Origin: Anisakis pegreffii
Lineage: Eukaryota; Nematoda; Chromadorea; Rhabditida; Anisakidae
Assembly (NCBI GenBank): GCA_035041965.1
Contig: JAPYMA010000465.1
Location: 53,347-117,346, forward strand
Length of the DNA stretch: 64,000 nt
Reading direction: 5' to 3'
Below are positions 24,401 through 35,800 of this stretch, piece by piece (position 1 is the stretch's first letter; each line of letters begins with the position of its first letter). The notes under the pieces were generated by a model. That model saw nothing but the letters and a program-made list of their open reading frames with translations. It had not been told where the DNA came from and searched no databases. Position numbers and translations under genes: made by a program.

Positions 24401-27216
24401 GCATTCCCGATATTTTTTATTCTGTCACCAGTAATTTCATTGTTGATTTTCCACTTTAATTTAAGCAACATTTAAGCGATTCAGTTGCAATTTGCAGATT
24501 CAAAAAGAAACTGTGCTTAAAAATCTCACGATCAGCACCAGTTTGTGGCACCAATGAGAATCGGATTAAACGAGAACAACTGAATGAGAATACGGCATTC
24601 ATTGACGCCTCACCTCTATATGGCTCCTCTTCGAAGGATCTACATAAATTCCGCGATGGCACTACGGGTTTTTTGAAGATGAGTCGATTTAACAATCAAA
24701 TGGTATTTATTTCCGTCGTTCGCTATGCGTTTTTACTCAATATTATTTATATCTTCTTACGCTTATCAAATTGATATTATTGTTTTTGGATATTTTCAGT
24801 AGCCCTTCGTGCATTTAGTTAAACATCAGTAACGAAACATTTAGTTAAATATTGATGGGGCATCAATGTCACTGATTAAGGTTTACTTACAGAAATGTGA
24901 AGTGAACATTATCAGTTGAGTGGTTTTGATTGAATGATCTGTTTACAAATTGATATTGATATTAAGGTATTACCATTCGATCAGTCGAAATGCGCCTCGA
25001 AAAGTAGCTGTAAGGCTACGTTCACGGCTGGAGATATACGTGTTAATCTCTTTATTGGTTTATCTTCAATGCATATACTGTTTACTAGGGAGCATAACAG
25101 GTTCGTTTGTTATTCTTGTTCGGTTGTTGTGTATTTGTCATCATTGTTATTGCCGCCATGCATTTCCGTTTCTTTTCTAATGAATCATTTTTATAGGATA
25201 GCAACTGCTTTGCATCGTTTGAATCAGCATTGGTCAGGCGATCGCATCTTTCAAGAGACACGTAAAATAGTTGGAGCTGAGGTACAAAATATAGTTTATG
25301 AAGAATTTTTGCCGAAAATACTGGGTAATTCAATGTCTGTACATATAGGACCGTATGAAGGGTACAAACCTGATGTTGACCCGACAATTTCGAATGTGTT
25401 TACGACAGCTGCGTATCGATTTGGTCATGGAATGTTGCAGGTCGAGTAGTCGTTCTTTGCAATACCAGTTCAGAGATTCAATGGGTTTTTTGTTGTTGCT
25501 AGAAATCAAAACATATCCCGTTGATAAACATTTAGGTAAATATTAATGAGGCGTTTGGCAGGTTCATATCTCACATATCCGTTGTGTTCACCAAAATTTT
25601 GATGGTTTTTCGTCGATAAGTCAGTCAATGAAGTTGCACGAAAATTCGTCGCCCGCTATTGCGATATACAGTTAATATTCGAAGTGATCGAAGAGCCACT
25701 TCATTAAGCTCACATTCTTTGGTCATTTATGAATGATTGTTGCAGGAATTCTATAAACGTCTTGATTTTTCTGGTGCAAATATTTCACATGGTGGTTATT
25801 TCTTTGGTGATGGCGTCTTCAAGTCTGGTAAAATTCTTTTCGAAGGTGGTATTGACCCGATATTGCGAGGCTTCATGATGACCCCTGTTAAAAGGCCGCA
25901 TCGTATGACACCGTCTATCACAGAGAAAATGTTTGGCAGGTACATATTTCAAATTTTCTTTGCCTCGCTCTTATATGATGCTAGAAAATCAGGCCACTAA
26001 AGTGGCGATCTTCATCAGGAATAATTTGGATGCATTACGATCGTGTGCCTCACCACTAAGTTCGAGTTGACTAATTCATGAGATAATCATCAGAACATAA
26101 TATTGCAACGGATTATGTTTGGACTTAGTCTTATATGATCTTGCTGGGGAAGTGTTTACGAGTACCTCATGTCGATATGACAGAACCATCGATTTGCCAG
26201 TAGACACCTCAGGCGCTGTATGGGTCTCATGCTAATCATAAGCTGAAATGTAATGCCTCGCGATATCCCGCTCCGACTATCGCCAACCGAGCAATTTGCA
26301 GATGAATTAGCTGCATTTCGCGGTGTCGCACGCAGTTACAGTGTTTGCACAAATTGCTATGAGCACAAACCCTAGTGAGCCTCAATTCATAAACTTCGGT
26401 CGAAATCTTATTGTTAGGCTGGCTGAGTGTTTGCAATTGATGATTAAATATGTGATTTCAGTACCGATCTTGGTTCAGTGAATATTCAACGGGGAAGAGA
26501 TCATGGTTTACCGTCGTATAATAAATGGAGAATGTTTTGTGGCATGCCAAATGCGCATGACTTCGAGGGATTGAAAAATGAAGTGCTGGACAAAAATATT
26601 CGAGCCGCTTTAGCAAGGAACTTCAAAACACCTGGTTCGTTGATTATTGCTTTGGTCGTTACTTGTTTATTTTAGGAGTCGTTAATTTGATACGTTACAA
26701 GTTGTATTTGAGATGATGTCGACTTGTATATTGGATCGATGGTTGAAGATCCTGTCGTTGGTGGATTAGTTGGGCAGACATTAGCATGTCTCATTGGTAA
26801 TCAATTTAAACGACTCCGAGATGGAGATAGGTTAGCGTATGTTTAGCTGTGTGTAGTAGTTGTTTTGTTGCTCCTTCATTTGCAGTAACGTCATGAATCA
26901 TTTAGTTGCTTTAATGTTCAGTCTTGAAAACACGAGATTTCAGTGGATTCAGTAGATTTCATTTCAGTATTTCAGTAGATTTCAGTAGTTAATGAGCACA
27001 AATTTCAGGTTTTATTTCGAAAATCCGGGAATATTCACCGCAGAACAAGTGAATGAATTAAAAAAAGCGACAATGTCACGAGTGATTTGTAACAACGGTG
27101 ATCGTTACGAGATGATCTCAGAAGATGCCTTCTTACTGCCACATCCCTCTTTAACACCTTGCTCGAAACTATCACAAATTGATCTGAATTTGTGGAGAGA
27201 ACCCACATCCACATAA
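15485..27216 (+). CDS. ShKT-domain animal heme peroxidase (SKPO/MLT-7 type)
   Basis: The 15485-15656 exon encodes an ShKT domain with six Cys ([17 protein letters not shown] to CQLACNSC). 19379-19599 is a linker exon and 20811-20885 a tentative one. The catalytic exons close in phase: 23035-23078 ([12 protein letters not shown]), 23467-23698 ([13 protein letters not shown], distal His), 24498-24702 ([16 protein letters not shown]), 24967-25100 (GDIRVN, REHNR), 25197-25440 (ERIF-like QETRKIVGA, proximal His in YRFGHGMLQ), 25746-25939, 26462-26634 (signature [17 protein letters not shown]), 26713-26830 and 27009-27216 with TAA. Nematode enzymes of this class are secreted and cross-link cuticle or matrix tyrosines. 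Compared with mammalian enzymes, the Asp before the distal His is Ser and the Glu of RxNE is Leu, so both heme-ester residues are absent. Junctions 15656/19379 and 20885/23035 do not fit in phase, so at least one exon is unplaced. The signal peptide was not found. Confidence 0.86.
16361..16560. repeat. Imperfect repeat with CGGTCGG palindromic cores
   Basis: The motifs CCGACGTTTGGTCGG, TCCGACGAATTTCGGTCGGA and TCGGTCGATATATCGAATTTCGG follow each other within 200 bp, giving overlapping short inverted and direct repeats. It lies in a long peroxidase intron. It is probably a fragment of a foldback element; no boundaries were defined. Confidence 0.45.
17400..17615. repeat. AAT-rich low-complexity tract
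   Basis: Repeated AATAATA, ATTATT and GATAATAA units in an intron of the peroxidase gene. Confidence 0.7.
18330..18445 (+). repeat. tRNA-derived SINE, copy 2, with mirrored T-arm
   Basis: A canonical B-box, GGGTTCGACTCCCG, at about 18360-18373 is followed by CCAAAGAAAGTTTTGCTC and AAAATCGAGTGGTGAACCAA, homologous to the body of the copy at 12128-12345. Immediately left of it, CGGGAATCGAACTC is the near-perfect inverse of the same B-box, separated by CAC. Intronic within the peroxidase gene. Confidence 0.6.
18639..18980 (+). other. Unassigned open frame in peroxidase intron (possible exon)
   Basis: A reading frame open for over 110 codons follows the acceptor-like TTGCACAG at 18638 and includes a mixed, non-repetitive stretch ([20 protein letters not shown]). 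It sits between the ShKT exon and the 19379 linker exon, so it could be an extra peroxidase exon. No donor gives a phase that closes both junctions and there is no family similarity. Confidence 0.25.
21762..22310 (+). other. 182-codon open frame in peroxidase intron, unrecognised
   Basis: This is long for AT-rich non-coding DNA. It has no ATG at its 5' end, no recognised domain and a composition (Tyr, Asn, Ile, Phe, Lys) expected of AT-rich random translation. It may be chance or a relic. Confidence 0.15.
24109..24459 (+). other. Unassigned open frame within a peroxidase intron
   Basis: Flanking peroxidase exons 23467-23698 and 24498-24702 join directly in phase (GC|A, Ala) without this segment, so it is not needed for the enzyme. 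The frame contains a plausible protein-like stretch ([20 protein letters not shown], then a [11 protein letters not shown] segment). It could be a relic of an inserted gene or an alternative exon. No family was recognised. Confidence 0.25.
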
Positions 27217-29641
27217 TTTTTTTTATTTTGATGTATAATTAGTGTTTACATTCAGCATTGGATGAATGGTATTGAAGTTATTACTGGTAATTTGATTTGA
27301 GTTGTGATTTGCATAATTGATATTATTACTCTGAATATATCTCATTGTTGCTTTGTATAATTGATTCAGTTCGATGTGCGATTATTGTTGGTTTGAAATG
27401 AGAGTGCAACTGTACATTCATTGCGATTCTTTTATGATGTCGTTTTCATTGCACGATCTGACGATAACATTACTCCCTAACATCATTCAAGCAATCATTT
27501 GCCTCACTGACCATTTCTATTTTTGTTTTTATTCATATACTTTTTCTTCTCTAGCATCAATTTTCACAACCGGGAATAATTGAAGTTCAGCGTACCCTTC
27601 AAAGAATCCGAAGCATTTTCTCATTCCACATTTCGTTCCTGCTGATCTATTCACTTTTTCTGTCGGTGTTATTGGGAATTCAATCTCAATCAGCTACAAC
27701 TAAGTTTTAGTTGATTGAGAACTGATTTATAAATGAGTCGAAGTGTTTCAAATGATAATAATAATGATTGAAATTGTTGTTAAATGATGAGACTTCCTCA
27801 TTATCATTAATAATGTTTCTTATTTATTGATGTGTCCCAGTGTAAAAGATACTGAATTGCCATTTAAATAGTATGATGGTAGCATAAAATTATTGGGTAA
27901 TGATGCTTTCTGAGTATACGTAATCACTGATAATTCTGTCGCATTCTATAGTGTTCACACTCTATAGTATCAGTCACCAATCGCATTCTATAGTATCAGT
28001 CACCAAATGCACTCGAGTAAGTGTTGGATCAATGGGTGATCGCCAACTGAAAAGATGAAGAGTGTCTACTCTTCATGGACAATTACATTCTGATTTAATA
28101 TCAAGATAATTTTTGATTCAAAAAGACAGCTGACGACAGGCCAGATGAATTTGGTTTGCTATGTAAGAGCTACGAAGAGGTAAAACTAGAACAGGTCAGA
28201 TTTGGAAGTTGAATAAGGAAAGAGTAGATTTATGTCGAGTGGGGATGATCGAGAGCATTATATGAATGTATGTACACATGTTGATTCGTCACAAACGCAT
28301 GCAATCTCTTATGTGTGTTGATGACGAGAAGGACAGGTGATGTTGCCTAGTACGGTGAATAAGGCTTACCAAATCGATCTAATGACCTCAAATACCAGAA
28401 TGAAACGTTGAATAAATGAATGTCCATTATCGATGGCATTCACAACCCCTTTCGTTACCTCGTTGACTATTGAACACTATCAGTCTTTTTGCTTTGTTCA
28501 GTGCGTTTTCTTACATTCAGTTCCTCTAAATTATTTCTTGCTCACATATTTCTTCAGATCTTGGTGTTCAGTTAGATTGAGTAAGGCTGACTCTCACCCG
28601 AGTGAGGCTGCCCACTCGATTTATATGCCTGTATCTGTGTTGCATGAGAAATTCAGAGATGTTTGAGTAACGAAGTATTTTTATGCTCATAATTTAATTT
28701 TCGAGCGTAATTGTTTTTATATCAAGCTTTGGTAATTAAATCGTGGTAGTAGCATTAACAGTTAGTTCGAGAATTCATAACATCAACACGATCAGTGGTT
28801 AAATGATAATGACATAAGTAACAATCACGATTATTACATTAAGATCAATAATAATTAGAACTATGGTTATAATAATAACAGTGATGATAATAGTGGCAAT
28901 AGTAATAGTAAAGTACAATAATAATATTTATACAAATACTAACGCAAGCAACTATAATAACATTGATAATTTCAATGTTTCGTAATAATACAGCGACGAC
29001 AGCAAATGATAATTTAGTCACTATTTCGTGATTCCTCAATTAGCTGGTTTGTTATTATAGGTATCTGACAATAGTATTAGTATTAGCTGATGATGAAATG
29101 CTACTTGTAAAGTTAATTTTAAATAACAGCTATGATAATGACGGCATTAGCCCTATGCCAAAAATTTCAAGCCTACTCGACGGCTTGAAGTGATTGTTTG
29201 AAAGGTGCCATTTGCTCAGTCAGTGAAGTTCTGAGTGTTTATATATTAAGCGTAAAATTTTTGAGCGCCCCACTAAGTTACGCCTTCTACACACATGTTA
29301 GATGCGAAACTGTGATTTCATTCAGGGATAAGCAAGAGATCAGGGATCCGCGAATGTTTTCATGTTTATAGAACTGAGGTCATCATTTGTCTCCGTTGCA
29401 GCGGAGAGAGTGATAGAAAATTCATTCCCCATGCTGACCTCAGTTCCCTAGCTAAGAATCAGTCGCGGTATTTATTTTCGTTCATGGTCATATCGTCACA
29501 ATACATTCATGTTAAGTTCACAACCCCAGCATTTTTTCAGTTTAAAAACCTGCGAGCTGTTGTGGAATTGTTGGTTGATTTAATAGATTTGTGGCTGAGC
29601 GGTGGATGACTGTTGTTGGAGTTTTGAGGTGATTCGACGAG
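27217..29641. other. Intergenic between peroxidase and ABC transporter
   Basis: No exon supported. A short tandem duplication (CGCATTCTATAGTATCAGTC and variants, about 32-bp spacing) lies at 27940-28015. An AAT/ATA-rich low-complexity tract lies at about 28800-28990. Confidence 0.45.
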
Positions 29642-29794
29642 ATGCTGCAACAATACTTGAGCAATGGTGATTTGGCATGTGGGCTAGCTCGACGTAATAA
29701 AGACGATCTGCATGAATGGTCTATATATCGTCAGAATCTCACCTCTTCACTGGCCACAAGCTTTCTGAATCTGGCAACAACCAATGAATACAAG
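29642..29794 (+). CDS. Candidate 5' exon of the ABCG gene
   Basis: ATG at 29642 opens 51 codons (MLQQYLSNGDLACGL..., then DLHEWSIYRQNLTSSL) to a good donor AAG|GTAAAT in phase 0. The composition is protein-like, and an LHE(W/D)S(I/V)Y segment is known near the N-terminus of some ABCG5/8-type proteins. The next confident exon (32897) needs phase 2, so at least one exon between is unplaced and membership is inferred. Confidence 0.45.
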
Positions 29795-31844
29795 GTAAAT
29801 GCCTGAATTTTCATCTTAAGTACTCTTATATTATTTATGCACATTCAGCAGTTGCTAGTGTTGATCTTCAAGGCTTAGTTTGGTCCTATCGTCAGTTGAG
29901 TGCGAAGTCGCATTCCATTATTGTAGCGTAAATCTGCTGTAACGTGTATTTGTCAAACGTATTTCATCAGAACTCCAAATTTCGGATCACTGTGCGATCG
30001 TTTTACTTTTCTCTTTTCTCTGGTCACGTGCGATAAGTGTTTTGAATCAGTGAACATAACCAAATGAAATTTGCATTCGCACGATCGAACGCACTTTTAA
30101 GATCCCGAAATTGAGTATACCGACCTTAATTTAACATCGTTTGCTCTGACAATGAATCCAGTCAATCAGTCCTGAAAATTATCGAACATCGGCAATTACC
30201 GAAAATTCGAAAAAACTTTCCGAGCGAAAATTATGCACATTTTTATCTCAAGGTTGCATCACTATATTGATTCTACATATTTGTAAAAGATACAAAAGCC
30301 CATACTGCATGATTTGCATATTCTTCAAGAGAATAAATTAGTCAAATGCATTTTGTATTCACTGAGATCTGACCACATTGCATACGTTCATACAAATGCA
30401 GAAAATTTTTGTTGCTATCTTCATCGCTGAAAGTTATTTCAGTCGTCAACGGAAAGTGAGATTGTGACATCAACTGGATAGATTTCGCTGGTTGTTAGTA
30501 AACAATTTACTCTCTGACATTAAGAAAAGAATTCTGAAAAATGAAAATCAAATATTGTCCTGAGCTATGAATTCAGCACAACTACGTTCCGTTACCAATA
30601 TTTTGTTTTCATTCATTTCAGGAACTTGAGATACTCTTGATATTTATTCAAAAATCGCAATGTATGGAATATTTTGTACATAAAAATTTGTGTTGAACAT
30701 AAAAATTTGTACATAGAACATGAAAAAATTTGTGTTATTGAGTGAACTCAGAGGTCAGTGTTAGTGTGCGTGATGTGCGTACTAAATGGCTTTTCCTTTT
30801 CCACAAAAACCGGCAAGCGTGCTCTCCTGGCTGTGCTCAGGTATTTGAGTTCAATGGTAGTCAGATGACAGGAAGGTTACAAACTGGAGAAAATCATTCA
30901 AGAGCATCACGGACTCGATCGTTCTATTGCGCTAGTTGCTTGCCTTTACTTTAGACTTGTCCCTAGTGAGTGTCAGCCAATGTGTGCCCAAATTTCTCGT
31001 TTTGATTCGGAACACAAATCTGAGGCTCATAACTCCTCTTCAGAGGGTTTTTCACTGCGCTAGATTGTTGGGATTACTTGAAGAGTTGCAACACTATCGA
31101 TCATTGACGGATGAAAAGATGTGCAATGCTTGACGGTAGGCGTAAGGTGAAAGCAGAGTATCAGCCTGACCAACTCTTCAACACAGTCGCATTCTAAGTA
31201 TTTATTTAAGGCTGTGCCTGAGCCCAACCTAGTCCGATTCTATGCTTTCTCGATATCTGATGCGTTAGTTGAGTGTTGCTTGTAAGATATTAACTAGTAT
31301 ATGCTGCAAACGTTTTGGAACAATTATCGAACTAGTGAACGTGCCTACATGGTTGAATGAACTGCAAATAAAGTGTTGTGAATCCAACAAAATTATGGTC
31401 CTTTAAACTACTGAATTTCGTTGAGAATGCTGCTCTTAATACTCTTAATTCCAATGCGTTCGTTCAAATCACATGCGTACGCATTATTAAGATGCAATTA
31501 TTATCGTCATTTTCTGGTAATCATCATCATCCCTCTCTCTGTTCAACATAATCGCATTCCACAAAACATCACATACCTCAATAAGTTTCCCATACACATC
31601 ACCGACTCCCAATAATGTTTTATCGAATGAAATTTTATGGTTTCATTGTACATCGCTGGGTGCATTCACTGGGTCGAAGTGAGCATCGAAAAATTTTTGA
31701 TTCGATGTCTTTCCATTGGATTTCTGATCTTGTTCTTGCAGAGTTGTTCACAAAAATTCACCTTTCCATTATCTTATTGGAGAACTTGAGAATTTTCATT
31801 AGCGTTAGAAGAAGTTAGTGTTATGCAAGTGAATCCGATGGAAC

Positions 31845-32441
31845 TTGTGCATGTCTACAACTAACTACCCCTACTGCGCTCTGAACGTTCAATTCATTTT
31901 CACTAATCTCTCAAGAACACTTTGTTGTCCGACTTTATTGAGTGCAGTTAATTGTTTTATGAAACTGCACTTAGCACTGTTTCCGAAATTCGATTATGCA
32001 GTTGAAAACAATTTGCAGGCGAAAGCACTACCGTTCGGTAATTTTCATATGAACAAAGAGGCAGTTAAAGGCGTTATTAAGGCCGGCCGACTGGAAGAAA
32101 ACCGATTGAGTCAGAAAGCCGATACCTATCTCAAATTCGGTCTTCCCAGAATGGCAGTTCACGGTTCATTTTTCATCGAAGTTCATGCATCATATAGTTT
32201 CTGTCATGCGTTGTCGCAGCACTTTGTGAACTTAGGCACCTGTTCCGAAGGAATTTCTTCTGATCTTGCCCCATCTGACACTGTAATGCTAAGGTTGCAT
32301 TTTAGCGAGAATGGGCTTCGAAGAACTATCACAAAATGCAAAACCAAGAGAATATGTTGCAATCGCATTGAATATGTCTCGATTCCACAAGGTTGTTCTT
32401 ATAAGTTTAAAGTTCACAATTCTAGGTCAATCAATCGGTGA
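31845..32441 (+). other. 198-codon open frame, unrecognised
   Basis: The frame lies between the candidate 5' exon and exon 32897 of the ABCG gene. An acceptor-like TTTGCAG at 32018 precedes a protein-like part (ALPFGNFHMNKEAVKGVIK, then a TYLKFGLPRMAVHG segment). No donor in it gives the phase 2 needed by 32897. It may be an exon, a relic gene or chance. Confidence 0.25.
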
Positions 32442-32896
32442 TTCTACACTGAGAACAAATATACCATTGCAAGGAGCGATGTTTGGTGATCGGAAATCTC
32501 GATCTGAATGGGACCTATCGTAGGTTTTTTTTGTGTTCTTAATATTCTCTGACGACATTATGCTGGTCATTCAAATAAATCACTTCGCAATATCTACTCA
32601 CCAAGCAACACCGGTTTTCTGTTCGTTAGACAGCCTTACAATCAATTTTGGTCGAACATGAAAACACATTCATTTTTTTGGAGTGAGAAGATGTATGCGA
32701 ACGATTTCGTATATTTCGCAGAAAATGGGACGTGCGTTAACGAGACGATATACCCCATGAAAACATTCTGAAGAACATAATTCTGTTTTCGCCATAATTT
32801 TGTTTATTTCCAACTTCATTTGTTAGCGGAATTGGGGTTGTCCATGCTGAAAATTTTCATTTTTTAAAGGAAAAACATCTTTTCGATGTATTTCAG

Positions 32897-35800
32897 AGAA
32901 ATGAAAAACTCAATGGTCGATGACGACTGCGTACTGGAGATGGACTGTGTCACATTAAATGACGATGCACTTCCGAGCGGTATGAGTAGTCGTACGACAC
33001 ACTTCGGTCAGTCGGATGTATGCTCATCATTACGAGCGATTCGACAGTATGTTTCTTTCTTAAATTCTCACATGATCGGCGTTCTTGAATAACATCGGGT
33101 ACCAAGCGAGCATTTTAAGCTTAGCTCAGTTCATTTCATTGTATTTTTGTAATACGAGATTTCTAAAGTAATTTTAACAATTGCTGATACTTGTAAATGT
33201 TATCATATAGTTGAGAATGAGAAAAAATCAAGTTCATCAAGATTCGGGCGACCATGCTTTTCGAGGTGTTAAGCAGCGGACTAACTAAAGATAATTATCG
33301 CAGTGAGGTGTTCCAAAGATCTGCTTGGGTTCTTGGTTGTTTTTGCATTGAGTTCGTTGTTTAGCCATATCTTCTAAAATGTCATCAATCGAAGGCAGCG
33401 ATGCCGGCAATACGTTTCTTCGGATGATAGCGATGATTAAGATGAAATTCTGTCCAATCTGGAAGAACATCCTGATTAGGGCCCAGTTGAAAATATAGAT
33501 CAATATGAAAATATATCAATATATAATTGTATGACTAATGCAAAAGCCATGATAAAAAATGGAAGGAGACTGGGCATCAGTGAGTGCTATTGAAATGAAG
33601 AAGTTTACCTGAACTCTGATTTTCACTGAGCTGTACCAGATGTGGACTGCAAGCAGCGATCACCCCATTTTCAGAACACTGTTCTTGAGAGAAATTAAGA
33701 AAATTCAGAGTTTCAATGAACTTAAATTTTCATCCTGTGAATCATATCATATTATCCTTTATATATGCTGTACTATCTGCCTCAGCATTCGCCTTACTGT
33801 AACATCATCAAATTGTAGCATGCGAAAGATGTTAACAAGAGGAATCGAGAAGTATGACTGATTAACTTACGAGGAACCACTAGGTGCTGTGAGATCTTTA
33901 TGAGTAACAGATTTTTGTACAGGGGATTGATGGCCTACCAAATGGCCGAAGAGGTAATTGGAGCGCAACAGCCTGAAAACCACTGGTAAAAACTAGTTGA
34001 TAGTATCAGATAAATCAGAAGGAGCAGTTACATAAAACAGAGAAAATCAATGACATTTTGAAGCACGAAGTAATTTCCTTTGAAAGATATTTTTAGTGAA
34101 TTATGAAGTAGATTGGACATCGATGGATTTTTCTCAGCCAGAAAATGGTGTTTGATGTTTTCCAGGAATAGTTTCTTGCAATCAACTCGGCATCATGCTC
34201 AGTACTTCTCGAATCTGGATCTGTTCCAGCAACCATCCGGTTTCAATTATCTTCGTTACGCAAAGGCTGAGGAGTTGAGACAAGAAAGCAGTAGGTGTGT
34301 CATTTATGTATACACCTAACAATAATGATCTCAAACCTTTTTCTGACTGAAACCCATTGAAATGGTTCAAAAAAAAGACCGAACAACGAAATTTCAGGCA
34401 AAAACCATTTTGACACAAAGTGATCAAATTTTGGTCAATGTTAATCACCGATCCCCCTATGATAACAACGATATTAACACAACAGCAATAGTATTACTGA
34501 AAGTAACAACAAATAAATAATCACAGTCAATAATGATAATAACAGCAACGACAGTAAATATCCTTATAGATGTAACGATATTCGGTAACAATGTAACAAT
34601 GACTAAAATGCGTATCACTAAGTATAACTAGATTGACAATAACAATGACATGATACAATGAGGCACATGAGAATATTTTTAAAAATGTCAATACTGATGA
34701 ATATTGCACCAGTTAGGATTGATTCTTGGCAAAATCGTGCTCAGGTGATCCAGGAATTTTGCAAATGTTCAAAGGCCTCGATCCAATCGTAGTGTCAATC
34801 CATCGCACATAATATTTTGTGAATATATGGAGAGTAAGGTGTGGATAATATTAGGTCTAGTAGAAAGTTTCCGGGCAGTTAGACCCAAAATTTCAAAGTT
34901 TCATAACTCGGTTCAAAATCAACATTTGGAAGCAGTTCCCTCCCCAAATGCATTGTTGATATTAGCCGTCACCTCCCTGCTCGAACGACCAAGTTTGAAT
35001 TCATAAACCATAATTCCGCGAATTATCATCTTATCCATAGCCCTGATTCAATACTCCTAAAGTCTCCAAATTAAAAGAATGAAGACCAAGTATGGGCATA
35101 TTTGGATAGCGCAGAAAATGGGCTACAAAACGACGTATAACACTAGATACAAAAACTCTACAATGAAACGCAATGTTTCATTATATCAGTTTGCCAGCGT
35201 AGCTGCCCGAGAACTTTCTACTAGACCTAATATTAATGAATGTTTAACATTAACATCTAATGGACTAATTATGAACGCTATTGCAGTAAACAACTGAATG
35301 TTTCGGTATCGAATTTGACGTTCTGCAGCGATCAACGTTCTTATGTCGATAAATTGCGGTTTCGATCTGTCAATTTAAAACCAACATTGAGCGATGTATC
35401 TTTAGAACTGTTCGGCGGTGAAATCGTTGCCTTACTTTATACCACCGGTAATTTACTCATATCAGTGAGGGCAACTGTGCTAGTATTGTAATTAAGGGCG
35501 TCGAAACGCTGCACTGGTTGGAATTCAACTTGCACTCACTTTTGAATAATTAAAACTTTTTCTTAGGAAAAGGGAGAGTGGCATTTCTCAGCGTCATATC
35601 TACTGCTCAAAACTATGTCTATTTGAAAAAATATGTCTACTTGAAAGAGCTTTTTCATTCGGAAACTTGCAAATTGAGCTAAATATAGAATCTCATATGT
35701 GGTTTTTCGATATTATCAATATTTAAGAATCGGAAATGCAAACGCTTCTGCACGTACTCGCGCAAAAACTCGTTCCAAACGGTAAATTAAGTGGTGTATT

